Part shown: piece after piece, positions 34,940 through 43,762 of the stretch
Position numbering within the stretch: the first letter of the stretch is position 1
Layout of the letters: each line of letters begins with the position of its first letter
Assembly: GCF_016767715.1 (NCBI RefSeq)
Contig: NZ_CP050145.1
Coordinates: 4,092,001 to 4,156,000, forward strand
DNA length: 64,000 bases
Reading direction: 5' to 3'
Origin: Mycobacteroides chelonae
Lineage (GTDB): Bacteria; Actinomycetota; Actinomycetes; Mycobacteriales; Mycobacteriaceae
Made by a program: the position numbers and the translations under genes
The notes under the pieces: model-generated
Told to the model about the DNA's origin: nothing
What the model saw: the letters and a program-made list of their open reading frames with translations, nothing else
The model's database searches: none

Positions 34940-35746
34940 TCAGTTCGCCGGCACCATGGCCAGCTGGCGAGACTGCACCACCAGAGCGCCCTCGGAGTCG
35001 ATGACCGTGTGCTCGGAGTCAAACCAATGCTGGCCGACCTGGTTGGTACTGCACAACACTCGCAGCCAACCGTCCGCGGGCAACGTACGCAGATACGTGG
35101 TCAGCTGCACGGTGGGTGCCCAGCCGAAACGCCCCAGCGGGAACGTCACCGGTACCGAGATGTCGCCGCACACCAATGCGAACAACCCGTCTGGCGCCAT
35201 ATCGCGCGGTCGTGCCCACAGCACGATCTCGGGCTTGCCCCGCTCGCTCAGGTCGCTCATCGATCGCAGTGAGGGCCGAACGTCGATCCCGCCGAACAGG
35301 TGAAAGATCTCTCCCATCGGATGACCCTCGGCGATCGGGGCCACCCCGGGCGGCGGTTCAGCGGGCAGCTGTGTGAGTGCGGGCGGCAGGGCCGTCAGCA
35401 GCGGGCCCACGTGCTGCTCGGGCGTGCCCAGGGTGACCACGGCGTGCACCGCGGTGCGGCCGTCCTGGACGAGTTCGGCATCCACGAGCGAGATCTGCCG
35501 TCCCCGCTTACGCACCGATGTGCGCACCTGCATGTCACCGGGCGAGGGCGCGAACAGATAGCTTGCGCTGACGGCGATGGGCTCGCTCTCGCCGAGCGTC
35601 TCGCGCGCCGCACCGGCAAGCAACGCAAGCATGACGCCGCCGTGCAGCTTGGGTCCGATGGTCCAGGTGTCATTCAGGTGCGCGTCAAACAGGCCATCGC
35701 CCGCGGGCGTGAGGGCCATTGCTTGCGCGAAGGGAGCGTTAACCAC
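34940..35746 (-). CDS. Acyl-CoA thioesterase-like double hot-dog protein
   Basis: 268 residues, TesB/acyl-CoA thioesterase II-like fold in two halves: TIGPKLHGGVMLALLAGAARETLG with HGG catalytic-region motif and SYLFAPSPGDMQVRTSVRKRGRQISLVDAELVQDG in the first, and GWLRVLCSTNQVGQHWFDSEHTVIDSEGALVVQSRQLAMV in the second. GTG 35746 lies 6 bp after the stop of the TIM-barrel gene, so they are co-transcribed. Probable hydrolase of a fatty acyl thioester. It occupies the Rv0499 position (from memory). Confidence 0.8.
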   Translation of the reverse strand: MVNAPFAQAMALTPAGDGLFDAHLNDTWTIGPKLHGGVMLALLAGAARETLGESEPIAVSASYLFAPSPGDMQVRTSVRKRGRQISLVDAELVQDGRTAVHAVVTLGTPEQHVGPLLTALPPALTQLPAEPPPGVAPIAEGHPMGEIFHLFGGIDVRPSLRSMSDLSERGKPEIVLWARPRDMAPDGLFALVCGDISVPVTFPLGRFGWAPTVQLTTYLRTLPADGWLRVLCSTNQVGQHWFDSEHTVIDSEGALVVQSRQLAMVPAN

Positions 35747-35751
35747 GCCGC

Positions 35752-36597
35752 CTATCGCACCAGATGCGTTCTGGCGAACTCCAGCGACTCCCTCAGAATC
35801 GCCTCGCGCTGGTCCTCGGTACGTGCGGCCGAGGTGTGCACCTCGAGCACCACCTGCCCGGTGAAGTCACCGGCCGCCAGCTCCCGGCACACCTGCGCAA
35901 CTGGCTGAGTTCCCTTGCCGGGCACCAGATGTTCGTCGACAGAGGCGCCAGTGCCATCAGTGAGATGCAGATGCGTGAGCCCAGATCCCATCCGGCGCAT
36001 CATGTCCACCGCATCGGTCCCTGCGGTTGCGGTGTGTGACAGGTCAAGCGTGTAGTGCGCGTGGTTGGCATCGGTCGGATCGAACGACGGGGCAAAGGCG
36101 GATACTCCGATTCCGGGCCTGCCACCGCGGCGCTTCATACGCTCCACCGATGTCTGCCCGGCACCGAACAGACGGTCGGCCCGCAACGGGAACATGTTCT
36201 CCACCGCGACGTGCACATCGCTCGAGTCCTCCAGCGATGCAACCTGTTCGGCGAAGCCTTCGGCGTACCGGCGCTGCCACCGAAATGGCGGATGTACGAC
36301 GACGGTCTGCGCACCCAGTTTTTCGGCGGCCCGAACGCTGCGTTCCAGCTTGGGAATCGGGTTGGCGCCCCAGACGCGCTGCGACACCAATAGGCACGGG
36401 GCATGCACGGATAGCACCGGCATGTCGTACTTGCGGGAGAGTTTGGCGACGGCGCCGACGTCCTGACTCACCGCCTCGGCCCACACCATGAGCTCGACAC
36501 CGTCATACCCGAGCCGGGCCGCGTACTCGAAAGCTGCTTCGGTTTTGAGTGGATACACCGAGGCCGTTGACAGACCAACCTTGATCGCAGGGCGCAC
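35752..36597 (-). CDS. Sugar phosphate isomerase/epimerase family TIM barrel (Rv0498-like)
   Basis: 281 residues from GTG 36597. AP-endonuclease-2-type barrel: VGLSTASVYP, YDGVELMVWAE, VLSVHAPC, VVVHPPFRW, VHVAVENMFP, YTLDLSHTATAG, HLHLTDGTG, QVVLEVHT. The Glu and His residues (VEN, DLSH, HLHL, LEVH) form the usual divalent metal site. Function in mycobacteria is unknown. Operon with thioesterase gene. Confidence 0.85.
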   Translation of the reverse strand: MRPAIKVGLSTASVYPLKTEAAFEYAARLGYDGVELMVWAEAVSQDVGAVAKLSRKYDMPVLSVHAPCLLVSQRVWGANPIPKLERSVRAAEKLGAQTVVVHPPFRWQRRYAEGFAEQVASLEDSSDVHVAVENMFPLRADRLFGAGQTSVERMKRRGGRPGIGVSAFAPSFDPTDANHAHYTLDLSHTATAGTDAVDMMRRMGSGLTHLHLTDGTGASVDEHLVPGKGTQPVAQVCRELAAGDFTGQVVLEVHTSAARTEDQREAILRESLEFARTHLVR

Positions 36598-36613
36598 GGT
36601 TGGATAACGCTAC

Positions 36614-37882
36614 CTAATCAACCGCTTGCAGCATGAGCACGAGGGGGCCGAACGCGATCAGGGCTCCCACCACGATCGCGATCAGGATGCTGGCCAGGTC
36701 GACCGTCTTGCGGATCACCCACAGCGAGGCGACCAGAATTGCGATGAACAACACGCCCAGGAGCAACGCGAAGCCCTGGTTCCAGCTCCACAGTTCCCGG
36801 AACACGAAGAACAGGCCCGCACCCGCGGCGGCCGCCAGCAGGTACTGCGCGGCAATCCAGCTGCCCTGCAGGTAGGTCTTGATCTTCTCCCGGCGGTCGG
36901 CCTTCGCCTCAGCCTTGGATTTGTCGGTGTCGGCCGCGGCGAGCTGACTGACCTCGGGCTCGGACGGGTCACCGTGCGCGCCGACAAGCTCCTGAAGCTC
37001 GTGCTCAAGCTGATAGTCGTCTTCCTGATCGTCGAATTCGTCGTCCTCGACGTCCTGCTCGGCATCGTGCGACGTCCACTCGACGGCCCGGCCGTACTCG
37101 TCGTATTCGCCGTCGTCCTCGTACTCCGCCTCATACTCCGCGTGGTACACGGTCTCAGGTTCGGGAGAGGGTTCCGGCTCCGGTGTGACGGGCTCCGGTT
37201 CGGGTTCCGGCTGTGCGACGGCCGCGGGCTCAGGTTCCGGCTCGGGCGCGACTGGCTCGGGTGTGACGGACTCGGGCTCCGGGCGAGACACCGGCGGGAC
37301 CGGAATCTCGGGAGCCGGTGGCGCTGCGGGTACGGCGGGCGCGACCGCCGCCGGCGCCGGTGCCGGTTCGGACTTGGGCGGCTCGGCGGTAACCGGGGAG
37401 ATGACGCCGGTCGCGTCGTTGAAGTCGATGGACTTGCGCGGTTCCCCCGGTCGTGCGACTGGTGTGGGGGTCGGCGGGAAGATGCTCCGAAGCGGTGATT
37501 CCATCGAGGAAGGCTGAGCGGGCGCCGGGGCCGGTGCGGCCGTGGTGCCACGACGGGCGGCCTCATCGGCCATGCTGTCGCCGCCGAACAACGCATCCTC
37601 GTTGGAACGCAGGTAGGAACGCGCTCCCGCCTCAGATGCCTTGGGAGACTCGGGCGGCGCCGCCGTTTCCGGAGCAGGCGACGGCGCCGGGTTGGGGCGC
37701 GCGCGGCCACCCTTCTTGTCACGGATGACGGGGATCTCACCGGTCAACTCGGCCACCGGGATGGCGTCGGCATTGCCGCGCATCCGGCGGCGATGGCCGC
37801 TGATCTTGCCGTCGGCGGCACCATTGCGCGCCAGCAGCTCGGCAACCGATACCGGCCGCTGCGTGTCGTCTGAGTCGGTCAT
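36614..37882 (-). CDS. Membrane protein with long acidic/proline-rich disordered N-terminus (Rv0497-like)
   Basis: 422 residues. It begins SVAELLARNGAADGKISGHRRRMRGNADAIPVAELTGEIPVI, motifs shared by actinobacterial proteins at this locus. About residues 50–300 are low-complexity Pro/Glu/Ala (repeats like PEPEPEP) ending in a highly acidic Glu/Asp/Tyr block (about residues 245–290). Three C-terminal transmembrane helices follow. It probably sits in the membrane with a long cytoplasmic tail. The partner is unknown. Confidence 0.8.
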   Translation of the reverse strand: MTDSDDTQRPVSVAELLARNGAADGKISGHRRRMRGNADAIPVAELTGEIPVIRDKKGGRARPNPAPSPAPETAAPPESPKASEAGARSYLRSNEDALFGGDSMADEAARRGTTAAPAPAPAQPSSMESPLRSIFPPTPTPVARPGEPRKSIDFNDATGVISPVTAEPPKSEPAPAPAAVAPAVPAAPPAPEIPVPPVSRPEPESVTPEPVAPEPEPEPAAVAQPEPEPEPVTPEPEPSPEPETVYHAEYEAEYEDDGEYDEYGRAVEWTSHDAEQDVEDDEFDDQEDDYQLEHELQELVGAHGDPSEPEVSQLAAADTDKSKAEAKADRREKIKTYLQGSWIAAQYLLAAAAGAGLFFVFRELWSWNQGFALLLGVLFIAILVASLWVIRKTVDLASILIAIVVGALIAFGPLVLMLQAVD

Positions 37883-37918
37883 GTCCTCTCCTACCGTCCG
37901 AGGCTAAGCGGGACGGGG

Positions 37919-38866
37919 TCAGTCAACGAGTGCAGTGCCATCGGCTTCGCTATCCAGCTTGCGCAGAATCAGCCCTTCGCGCAGAGCCCACGGGCAGATG
38001 TCGACCGCCTCTAACGACAGAGCACGCATGCTTGCCTCCGCGACGAGTGCTCCGGCGACGATCTGAGGCGCCCTGTCGACACTGACTCCCTCCAACTCTG
38101 CACGGTCTGCGGTAGTCATTCGCGAGATGAACGCGATCAACTGACGCAGTCCGCTTGCTGTAAGTGTCCTCTTAACTCGTGGTCCTGCGCCGGAAGGTGC
38201 AGCACCGGTGAGTCGCGCAAGCGACCGGAACGTTTTCGAGGACGCTACGGCCAGATCGGGCACCCCAGCCGCCGCCACCTGTTTGGCAGCGTCCACCAGT
38301 TCCGATTCCAGCCAGTCACGCAGCATAGCGACGCGGCGACGTCCCGGCGGATCTTCGGCCAACCACTCTCGCGTCAGCCGTCCGGCCCCCAGCGGCAGAG
38401 ACAACGCGATGTCTGGTTCTTCGTCGACACCGCAGGACAACTCCAGCGAGCCACCGCCGATATCGAGGTTGATGATGCGCCCAGCGCTCCAGCCGTACCA
38501 GCGCCGCACGGCCAGGAAGGTCAGCCGCGACTCGTTGACACCGGAAAGAACGGCGAGATCCACGCCGGTTTCCTTCTTGACACGTGTCAGCACCTCATCG
38601 GAGTTGGTGGCGTCTCGAACGGCCGACGTGGCGAACGCCATGATCTCCGCACAGCCGGAGCTGCGGGCAATCTTGGAGAACTCCTGGATCGTATGCACCA
38701 GGCTGTCGGAGCCCTTGCGGGTGAGCTTGCCGGACTCATCGATGGCCTCCGCCAGACGCAGCGCCGCCTTGGTGGAACTCATAGGGGTGGGGTGTCCACC
38801 CCGTCGGGCATCAACCACCAACAGGTGCACCGTGTTGCTGCCGACATCCAGCACGCCTAATCGCAC
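37919..38866 (-). CDS. ppx1: Exopolyphosphatase/guanosine pentaphosphate phosphohydrolase (Ppx/GppA)
   Basis: 315 residues from GTG 38866. [43 protein letters not shown] is the phosphate-1 region of the actin-like fold; [54 protein letters not shown] carries the phosphate-2 motif. Orthologous to Rv0496 (Ppx1), which degrades short-chain polyphosphate and affects stringent-response levels. No RBS precedes the GTG (GTG 38875 also possible). The divergent Rv0495c-like gene starts only 34 bp away. Confidence 0.9.
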   Translation of the reverse strand: MRLGVLDVGSNTVHLLVVDARRGGHPTPMSSTKAALRLAEAIDESGKLTRKGSDSLVHTIQEFSKIARSSGCAEIMAFATSAVRDATNSDEVLTRVKKETGVDLAVLSGVNESRLTFLAVRRWYGWSAGRIINLDIGGGSLELSCGVDEEPDIALSLPLGAGRLTREWLAEDPPGRRRVAMLRDWLESELVDAAKQVAAAGVPDLAVASSKTFRSLARLTGAAPSGAGPRVKRTLTASGLRQLIAFISRMTTADRAELEGVSVDRAPQIVAGALVAEASMRALSLEAVDICPWALREGLILRKLDSEADGTALVD

Positions 38867-38900
38867 GCAGCACACGTTAGTGGGTCTACCGTTTACATCT

Positions 38901-39716
38901 GTGACGACGCTGCCAAAACAGCCCTTTGGACGTGACGCCTCCCTCGACGGCCAGGAGGTGGAGCTCGACTTCGCCCGCGAGTGGGTGGAGTTCTACGACC
39001 CGGAGAATCCGGAGCATTTGATCAAGGCCGACATGACCTGGCTGCTATCACATTGGACCTGCGTGTTCGGCACTCCCGCCTGCCAAGGCACGGTTGCCGG
39101 ACGTCCCGACGATGGTTGCTGCTCGCACGGGGCGTTTCTGTCCGATGCCGACGATCGGGCGAAGCTGGACGACTCGGCGAAACAACTCACCGATGAGGAC
39201 TGGCAATTCCGCGAGAAGGGGCTGGGCCGCAAGGGCTACCTGGAGAAGGACGAGCTCGACGGGGAAAAGCAATGGCGCACACGCAAGTACAAGGGTGCGT
39301 GCATTTTCCTGAACCGCCCCGGCTTCGCAGGCGGCATCGGCTGTGCCCTGCATTCCAAGGCCATCAAGCTGGGTGTCGAGCCGCTGACGATGAAGCCCGA
39401 GGTGTGCTGGCAGCTGCCGATCCGGCGGACGCAGGCCTGGGTGGACCGGCCGGACGGTTCGCAGATCCTGAAGACGACGATTACCGAGTACGACCGTCGC
39501 GGCTGGGGTGAGGGTGGCGCAGACCTGCACTGGTACTGCACCGGAGACCCGGCCGCACATGTCGGCAAGAAGCAGGTATGGCAGTCGTACGCCCCGGAAC
39601 TGACCGAGCTGTTGGGCGAGAAGGCCTACGCCGAGCTGGCCGCGATGTGCAAGCGCCGCAGGGGGCTGGGACTGATCGCGGTGCACCCCGCAACCGTTGC
39701 CGCAGCACCCCACTAG
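38901..39716 (+). CDS. Cysteine-rich conserved protein (Rv0495c-like)
   Basis: 271 residues from GTG 38901. It has many spaced cysteines: Cys54 and Cys61 (CVFGTPAC), Cys73 and Cys74 ([10 protein letters not shown]), Cys134 (GACIFLNRP), Cys148 ([10 protein letters not shown]), Cys169 (EVCWQLP) and one in WYCTGDP. The CCSHG and C..H patterns suggest a metal or Fe–S site, but no function is known. No RBS is visible, so the mRNA may be leaderless. Divergent from ppx1. Confidence 0.82.
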   Translation: MTTLPKQPFGRDASLDGQEVELDFAREWVEFYDPENPEHLIKADMTWLLSHWTCVFGTPACQGTVAGRPDDGCCSHGAFLSDADDRAKLDDSAKQLTDEDWQFREKGLGRKGYLEKDELDGEKQWRTRKYKGACIFLNRPGFAGGIGCALHSKAIKLGVEPLTMKPEVCWQLPIRRTQAWVDRPDGSQILKTTITEYDRRGWGEGGADLHWYCTGDPAAHVGKKQVWQSYAPELTELLGEKAYAELAAMCKRRRGLGLIAVHPATVAAAPH

Positions 39717-39720
39717 CGCC

Positions 39721-40581
39721 TCAGAGGCCGGCGAAGAGGTCAGTCTCGGGAGCGCTCGTCGCGACGCGGGTGTGCGCGAGCTCGAATTTCTCCGTCGGCC
39801 ATAACTGTTGCCGCCAGGTCCAGGGCACCAGGAAGAACGGTCCGCTGGGATCGACTTGCGATGCGTGCGCCCTCAGGGCCTTATCGCGTACGGGGAAGTA
39901 CTCGGCGCAGGAGACTTCGGTGGTGACCCGGCGCCCTCGCAGCCGCCTGGTCAACGAGCTCACGCGCCGTACCCAATCGGGGACCGCGACATCTCCCGCT
40001 CGGGGATCTTTGGGTGCTGCACCGGATCCACGGCGGCTGACAATCCGCTCCACTCGTCCCGCGAACTTCACCATCGCCGGTGTCACCCGGACGATCTCGT
40101 GGAAGTAGTAGAGCTTGCGCACCTCTTCACACGCCTCATACGCGGCGACGGCGAGCTGGTGACAGCGAATGTGGTCGGGGTGCGGGTAGCCGCCACACTC
40201 GTTGTAGGTGATCATCACGTCCGGCCGGAAGCGCCTGATCACCTCGACAAGGCGGGGCACCGATTCGGCCAGTGGCACCCGGGCGAACCCGTCCTCGGGT
40301 AACAGCCGCGGGTCGAGTTGCAGACCCGAGTCCATGAAGCCCAGCCAGTGATGGTCAACACCAAGGGTTTTTGCCGCGAGCGCCATTTCCTCACGACGCA
40401 CATCCGACAGGTTCTCGTGGTTGCCGGGCAGGTTCATCGCCGGGTTGAGAATGTCGCCGCGCTCGCCTCCGGTGGCCGTGACAACCAGTACCTCGTGCCC
40501 CTCGGCCGCATACTTGGCCAGAGTGGCGGCGCCTCGGCTCGATTCGTCATCGGGGTGGGCGTGCACCGCCATCAACCGCAT
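39721..40581 (-). CDS. Mca-like LmbE/PIG-L family amidase/deacetylase
   Basis: 286 residues from ATG 40581. MRLMAVHAHPDDESSRGAATLAKYAAEGHEVLVVTATGGERGDILNPAM is the zinc motif (His9, Asp12), with YPHPDHIRCHQLAVAAYE further on. Closest to mycothiol S-conjugate amidase Mca (Rv1082), which cleaves mycothiol adducts for export. Mca's Lys19 corresponds to Arg16 here, so its specificity may differ; it may be a second, paralogous amidase. Confidence 0.85.
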   Translation of the reverse strand: MRLMAVHAHPDDESSRGAATLAKYAAEGHEVLVVTATGGERGDILNPAMNLPGNHENLSDVRREEMALAAKTLGVDHHWLGFMDSGLQLDPRLLPEDGFARVPLAESVPRLVEVIRRFRPDVMITYNECGGYPHPDHIRCHQLAVAAYEACEEVRKLYYFHEIVRVTPAMVKFAGRVERIVSRRGSGAAPKDPRAGDVAVPDWVRRVSSLTRRLRGRRVTTEVSCAEYFPVRDKALRAHASQVDPSGPFFLVPWTWRQQLWPTEKFELAHTRVATSAPETDLFAGL

Positions 40582-40636
40582 GTTGTCAGTGGACCACAGT
40601 GTGTCTGCGGTGCACCCGCCCGGTCGGGGCCGCGGT

Positions 40637-41182
40637 TCAGCCGGTGCGCTGCGGGCCGCGCACCGGCAGCTCGCGGGCGAGCCCGCCCAGGCCGAACCAG
40701 AAGATGGGCTTGAGGATCGCGGCAACCGGGCGAATCGCGATATGCGATCCCGGAATGTTCGTCAGGTACCTCGGCGCACACGCCAGTGTCCAGTCAACGG
40801 TGGCCTTGCCGGGATCGGACTCGGGAAGCACCCGGTACTCCTCGCACCACGACCCGAACACCGGCAAGGTGGCGTCCAGTGCCGTATATCGCATGACGTG
40901 GGGGGCGTCGAAGTGAATGATCTGCTCGTGCTGGGCGAACACCATCCAGGAGTGGATGTACATCTGGAAGTCCCGTACGGTGCCGGCGGTTGGTGTGATG
41001 TCCTGCGGATACCGGCAGCCCCAGACGGACGGCAGCCACGACCACATCCGGTCGCCCGACACCACCCTCCATACGTCCTCGGGTGGCGCGTCGAAAGTGC
41101 GCCGGACCCGAGTCACGAACGGCGCGGTGGCGAAGAACTCCTCGACCCCGTCGACCGGGATGGGGACTGCGTCAAACCGCAT
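40637..41182 (-). CDS. SRPBCC family (START-like) protein
   Basis: 181 residues, a polyketide cyclase/dehydrase-type helix-grip fold: FFATAPFVTRVRRTFDAPPEDVWRVVSGDRMWSWLPSVWGCRYP...GTVRDFQMYIHSWMVFAQHEQIIHFDAPHVMRYTALDATLPVFGSWCEEYRVLPES. The hydrophobic cavity may carry a lipid or polyketide. ATG 41182 overlaps the end of the flavin monooxygenase gene by 11 bp, so the two are coupled. It probably presents substrate to the monooxygenase or catalyses a linked step. Confidence 0.82.
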   Translation of the reverse strand: MRFDAVPIPVDGVEEFFATAPFVTRVRRTFDAPPEDVWRVVSGDRMWSWLPSVWGCRYPQDITPTAGTVRDFQMYIHSWMVFAQHEQIIHFDAPHVMRYTALDATLPVFGSWCEEYRVLPESDPGKATVDWTLACAPRYLTNIPGSHIAIRPVAAILKPIFWFGLGGLARELPVRGPQRTG

Positions 41183-42752
41183 GTTCGATCTCCTTCACCG
41201 GGCTGTTAATCCGCCTGAATTCGTAGGCACCTGACGGGAATTGGACACTGCGCCGGTAGGACTGCAGGACCGTCCACGGGCGCACGTAGGGGGTATCGCC
41301 CTGCGAGTTGATGAAATAGCTGTTAGATCCGGCGCAGTTCACCGTGAAGTACCGATTCAGGTTGGCGCCACTGCGGGCGATGCTCGCCTGGAAGTCGTCC
41401 AGCGCCTCCTGGGTGACTTCGACCCAGCTGGCTCGTTTGGCGCGAGCGAGTTGGATGACGGCCCCGATGTGGCGCATCGAGTTCTCCAGGATGTAGTGGA
41501 AGCTGGTGCCAGTCCAGGAGTACGGACCGACCAACATGAACCGGTTCGGAAGGCCCGGCACCGATGTGCTTTGGTACGCCTGCAGCCCGTTGTCACGGTA
41601 GAACTCGGCGAGGTCGAATCCCTGGGTGCCCAATACGGTTCCCACCCGGTAGGTTTCGGGATCGGAGAACATCTCGTATCCGGTGGCCAGCACCAGAATA
41701 TCAACGGGGCGTTCGACACCCGCCTTGTCGACGATGCCCGTCGGGGTGATCCGGTCGATACCGTTCGATACCAGTGTCACGTTCGGCCGGTTGAAGGTCG
41801 GGAGGTAGTCCGCCCCCAGCGTGCCGCGGGTGCACCCCGCCCCGAACCGCGGCCGCAGCTGCTCGCGCACCTCGGGATCATTCACTTTGTGCCGGAGCCA
41901 GCCGCGATACGCCCAGAGCGCCACCTTGTCGAAGATCGCTGCCCCCGCCCGGAACAACGGCTTGGGCGTGTAGATCAGAACCCGTAAGCCAAGTTCTATG
42001 CCCCCCAAGGCAATCCCGTTGACTGTATTGGCGAATCTGCGCCCCGCCAACAGCCGCTGCAGTATGCGCGGCATCCGGAAGTCTGGTTTCGGGAAGTACC
42101 ACTGCGGCGTCCGCTGGTACACATCGAGGTGCTCCACCTCGCCGGCAATGGCCGGTGTTATCTGCACGGTGGAACTTCCCACGCCCACAATTCCGACCCG
42201 CTTGCCGCGCATGTCCACATCGTGTTGCCATCGGGACGGCACCTGGATCGGACCCGCGAAGGTGTCCAGCCCTGGGATATCCGGGGCCGTTCGCGGGTTG
42301 ATGTAGGCGCCTATCGCGCTGATCAGGAACCGCGACGAGATGACCTCACCGTCGGCGGTATGCACCTGCCAAAGGTGATTCTCTTCGTCGAACACCTCTC
42401 GTTCGACACACGTACCGAACCTCGCGTGGGCACGCAATCCGTGCTCGGTGACCAAATCCAGTGCGTACTGCTGTATTTCGGCGCCGGTGGCGAAGAATCG
42501 TTGCCAATCCCCCTTCGGCGCGAAGGTGAACTGGTAGGCAACGGTCGGGATGTCGGCACCCACTCCGGGGTAGGTGTTGCGCAGCCACGTGCCTCCGAAG
42601 TCCTCGTCCCGGTCGATGATGACGAAGTCCTGGATACCCATCTCGAGCAACTTGATGGCCGCACAGATGCCACCCAGCCCGGCGCCGATGATCGCGACTT
42701 CGTAGTCGGGTTCATCATGCAGACCCAGGGCTGGATCCACGGTTCGTTTCAC
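41172..42752 (-). CDS. Flavin-containing (Baeyer-Villiger-type) monooxygenase with altered fingerprint
   Basis: 526 residues from GTG 42752, with GGAAGG upstream. FAD site EVAIIGAGLGGICAAIKLLEMG; FGGTWLRNTYPGVGADIPTVAYQFTF; NADPH site KRVGIVGVGSSTVQITPAI. The Baeyer-Villiger fingerprint FxGxxxHxxxW is FAGPIQVPSRW at 165–175, i.e. the His is Val171. The second monooxygenase of the window has His at exactly that position. Paired with the SRPBCC gene; divergent from the methyltransferase. Substrate probably a ketone or hydrophobic alkyl compound. Confidence 0.88.
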   Translation of the reverse strand: MKRTVDPALGLHDEPDYEVAIIGAGLGGICAAIKLLEMGIQDFVIIDRDEDFGGTWLRNTYPGVGADIPTVAYQFTFAPKGDWQRFFATGAEIQQYALDLVTEHGLRAHARFGTCVEREVFDEENHLWQVHTADGEVISSRFLISAIGAYINPRTAPDIPGLDTFAGPIQVPSRWQHDVDMRGKRVGIVGVGSSTVQITPAIAGEVEHLDVYQRTPQWYFPKPDFRMPRILQRLLAGRRFANTVNGIALGGIELGLRVLIYTPKPLFRAGAAIFDKVALWAYRGWLRHKVNDPEVREQLRPRFGAGCTRGTLGADYLPTFNRPNVTLVSNGIDRITPTGIVDKAGVERPVDILVLATGYEMFSDPETYRVGTVLGTQGFDLAEFYRDNGLQAYQSTSVPGLPNRFMLVGPYSWTGTSFHYILENSMRHIGAVIQLARAKRASWVEVTQEALDDFQASIARSGANLNRYFTVNCAGSNSYFINSQGDTPYVRPWTVLQSYRRSVQFPSGAYEFRRINSPVKEIEHAV

Positions 42753-42906
42753 GGCACGTTCCTTCCATTACTTGCGGCGCGCACACGGCTCTTCCCCACC
42801 CGTCCCCCGCTCACATATTTAATAGACTGACATGCCATTCACTAAATAACAAGTCCCGCCGGCCGCATGGTGCTGCGCAAACTCGCACATCACAGGCCTA
42901 TGCGTG

Positions 42907-42926
42907 ACCTGGAGTATCCAGTACTA
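42907..42926. promoter_or_regulatory. ACCTGGAGTA / AGTACTA element in the monooxygenase–methyltransferase gap
   Basis: ACCTGGAGTA at 42907–42916 and AGTACTA at 42920–42926 lie in the 219-bp divergent gap. The 10-mer is identical to one at 51993–52002 upstream of the oxidation operon, and GGAGTA recurs at 54026 before the mce operon. TACTAT (42922–42927) could also be a -10 box. Confidence 0.4.
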
Positions 42927-42971
42927 TCCGTTTCACTAATTTTGAATCAACCGATGTGCATTGGAGGGACC

Positions 42972-43748
42972 GTGGGCAACCAGCCAGATCTGACGCTCGC
43001 CGAGACGTTCGTGGATCCCACCCGGATCACACAGTCCCCCAGGCGCGAGCACGGCTATCTCGACGTGCTCGGCCCCGAGGACGACGAGCCGGTGTCCCTG
43101 GCCAACCAGTTCATGCAGAGCCGGCTGCTGGCGGCGATCTACGAGCGCGCCTGGCGGCCGATGTTCACCCGCGGATTCAGTTATGGCGGCAAGAGCACCC
43201 TCAAGGCCCACACCGCATTGATGGGCGAGATCGCCGGCCGCGGCGATCTGAAGATCCTCGATGTCGCGTGCGGTCCCGGTCTGTACACCCGCGAACTCGC
43301 CGCGCAGCTCGGCGACGATGGCGCGTGTATCGGCCTGGACCTGTCAGGCCCCATGCTGCGGCGGGCAGTGCGCGACAACTCCGCCGAACACATCGACTAC
43401 ATCCGTGGGAGCGCGCACGCACTTCCCTTCGCCGACGCGACATTTGACACCGTGGTGTGCCTCGCCGCGCTCTACCTCATCCCGAATCCCGAACAGGCCG
43501 TGCGAGAACTGTGCCGAGTCGCGGGACCGGGCGGCCAGATCGTGATCTTCACATCTCTGCGCACCCCGGCGGCATCGCTACCGGGTGTCACCGGAGCCAT
43601 GCGCATCGGCGGCTTCCGCGCGTTCGGTCGCGAAGAAGTCACCGGCTGGCTACGTGCTCAGGGGTGGACGGATATCGATCAAACGCTCACCGGCCAGGGA
43701 CAATTCATCCGCGCCCGCCGCGAGGCCGCGCTGCGCATCGCGACCTGA
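42972..43748 (+). CDS. Class I SAM-dependent methyltransferase
   Basis: 258 residues from GTG 42972, with GGAGGG just upstream; ATG 42954 is the alternative. Motif I is LKILDVACGPGLYTRELAAQL; then IGLDLSGPMLRRAV, ALPFADATFDTVVCLAALYLIPNPEQAVRELCRVAGPGGQIVIFTS. It resembles UbiE/ubiquinone-type or small-molecule methyltransferases. Divergent from the flavin monooxygenase and convergent with the EphD-type gene. Probably modifies a product of the surrounding oxidases. Confidence 0.86.
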   Translation: MGNQPDLTLAETFVDPTRITQSPRREHGYLDVLGPEDDEPVSLANQFMQSRLLAAIYERAWRPMFTRGFSYGGKSTLKAHTALMGEIAGRGDLKILDVACGPGLYTRELAAQLGDDGACIGLDLSGPMLRRAVRDNSAEHIDYIRGSAHALPFADATFDTVVCLAALYLIPNPEQAVRELCRVAGPGGQIVIFTSLRTPAASLPGVTGAMRIGGFRAFGREEVTGWLRAQGWTDIDQTLTGQGQFIRARREAALRIAT

Positions 43749-43762
43749 CGGCGGAGCGCTCT

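Noticed and set aside
42838..42939. TTCACTAA repeated at 42838 and 42932
   Set aside because: Short AT-rich octamer 94 bp apart, without symmetry; may be chance.
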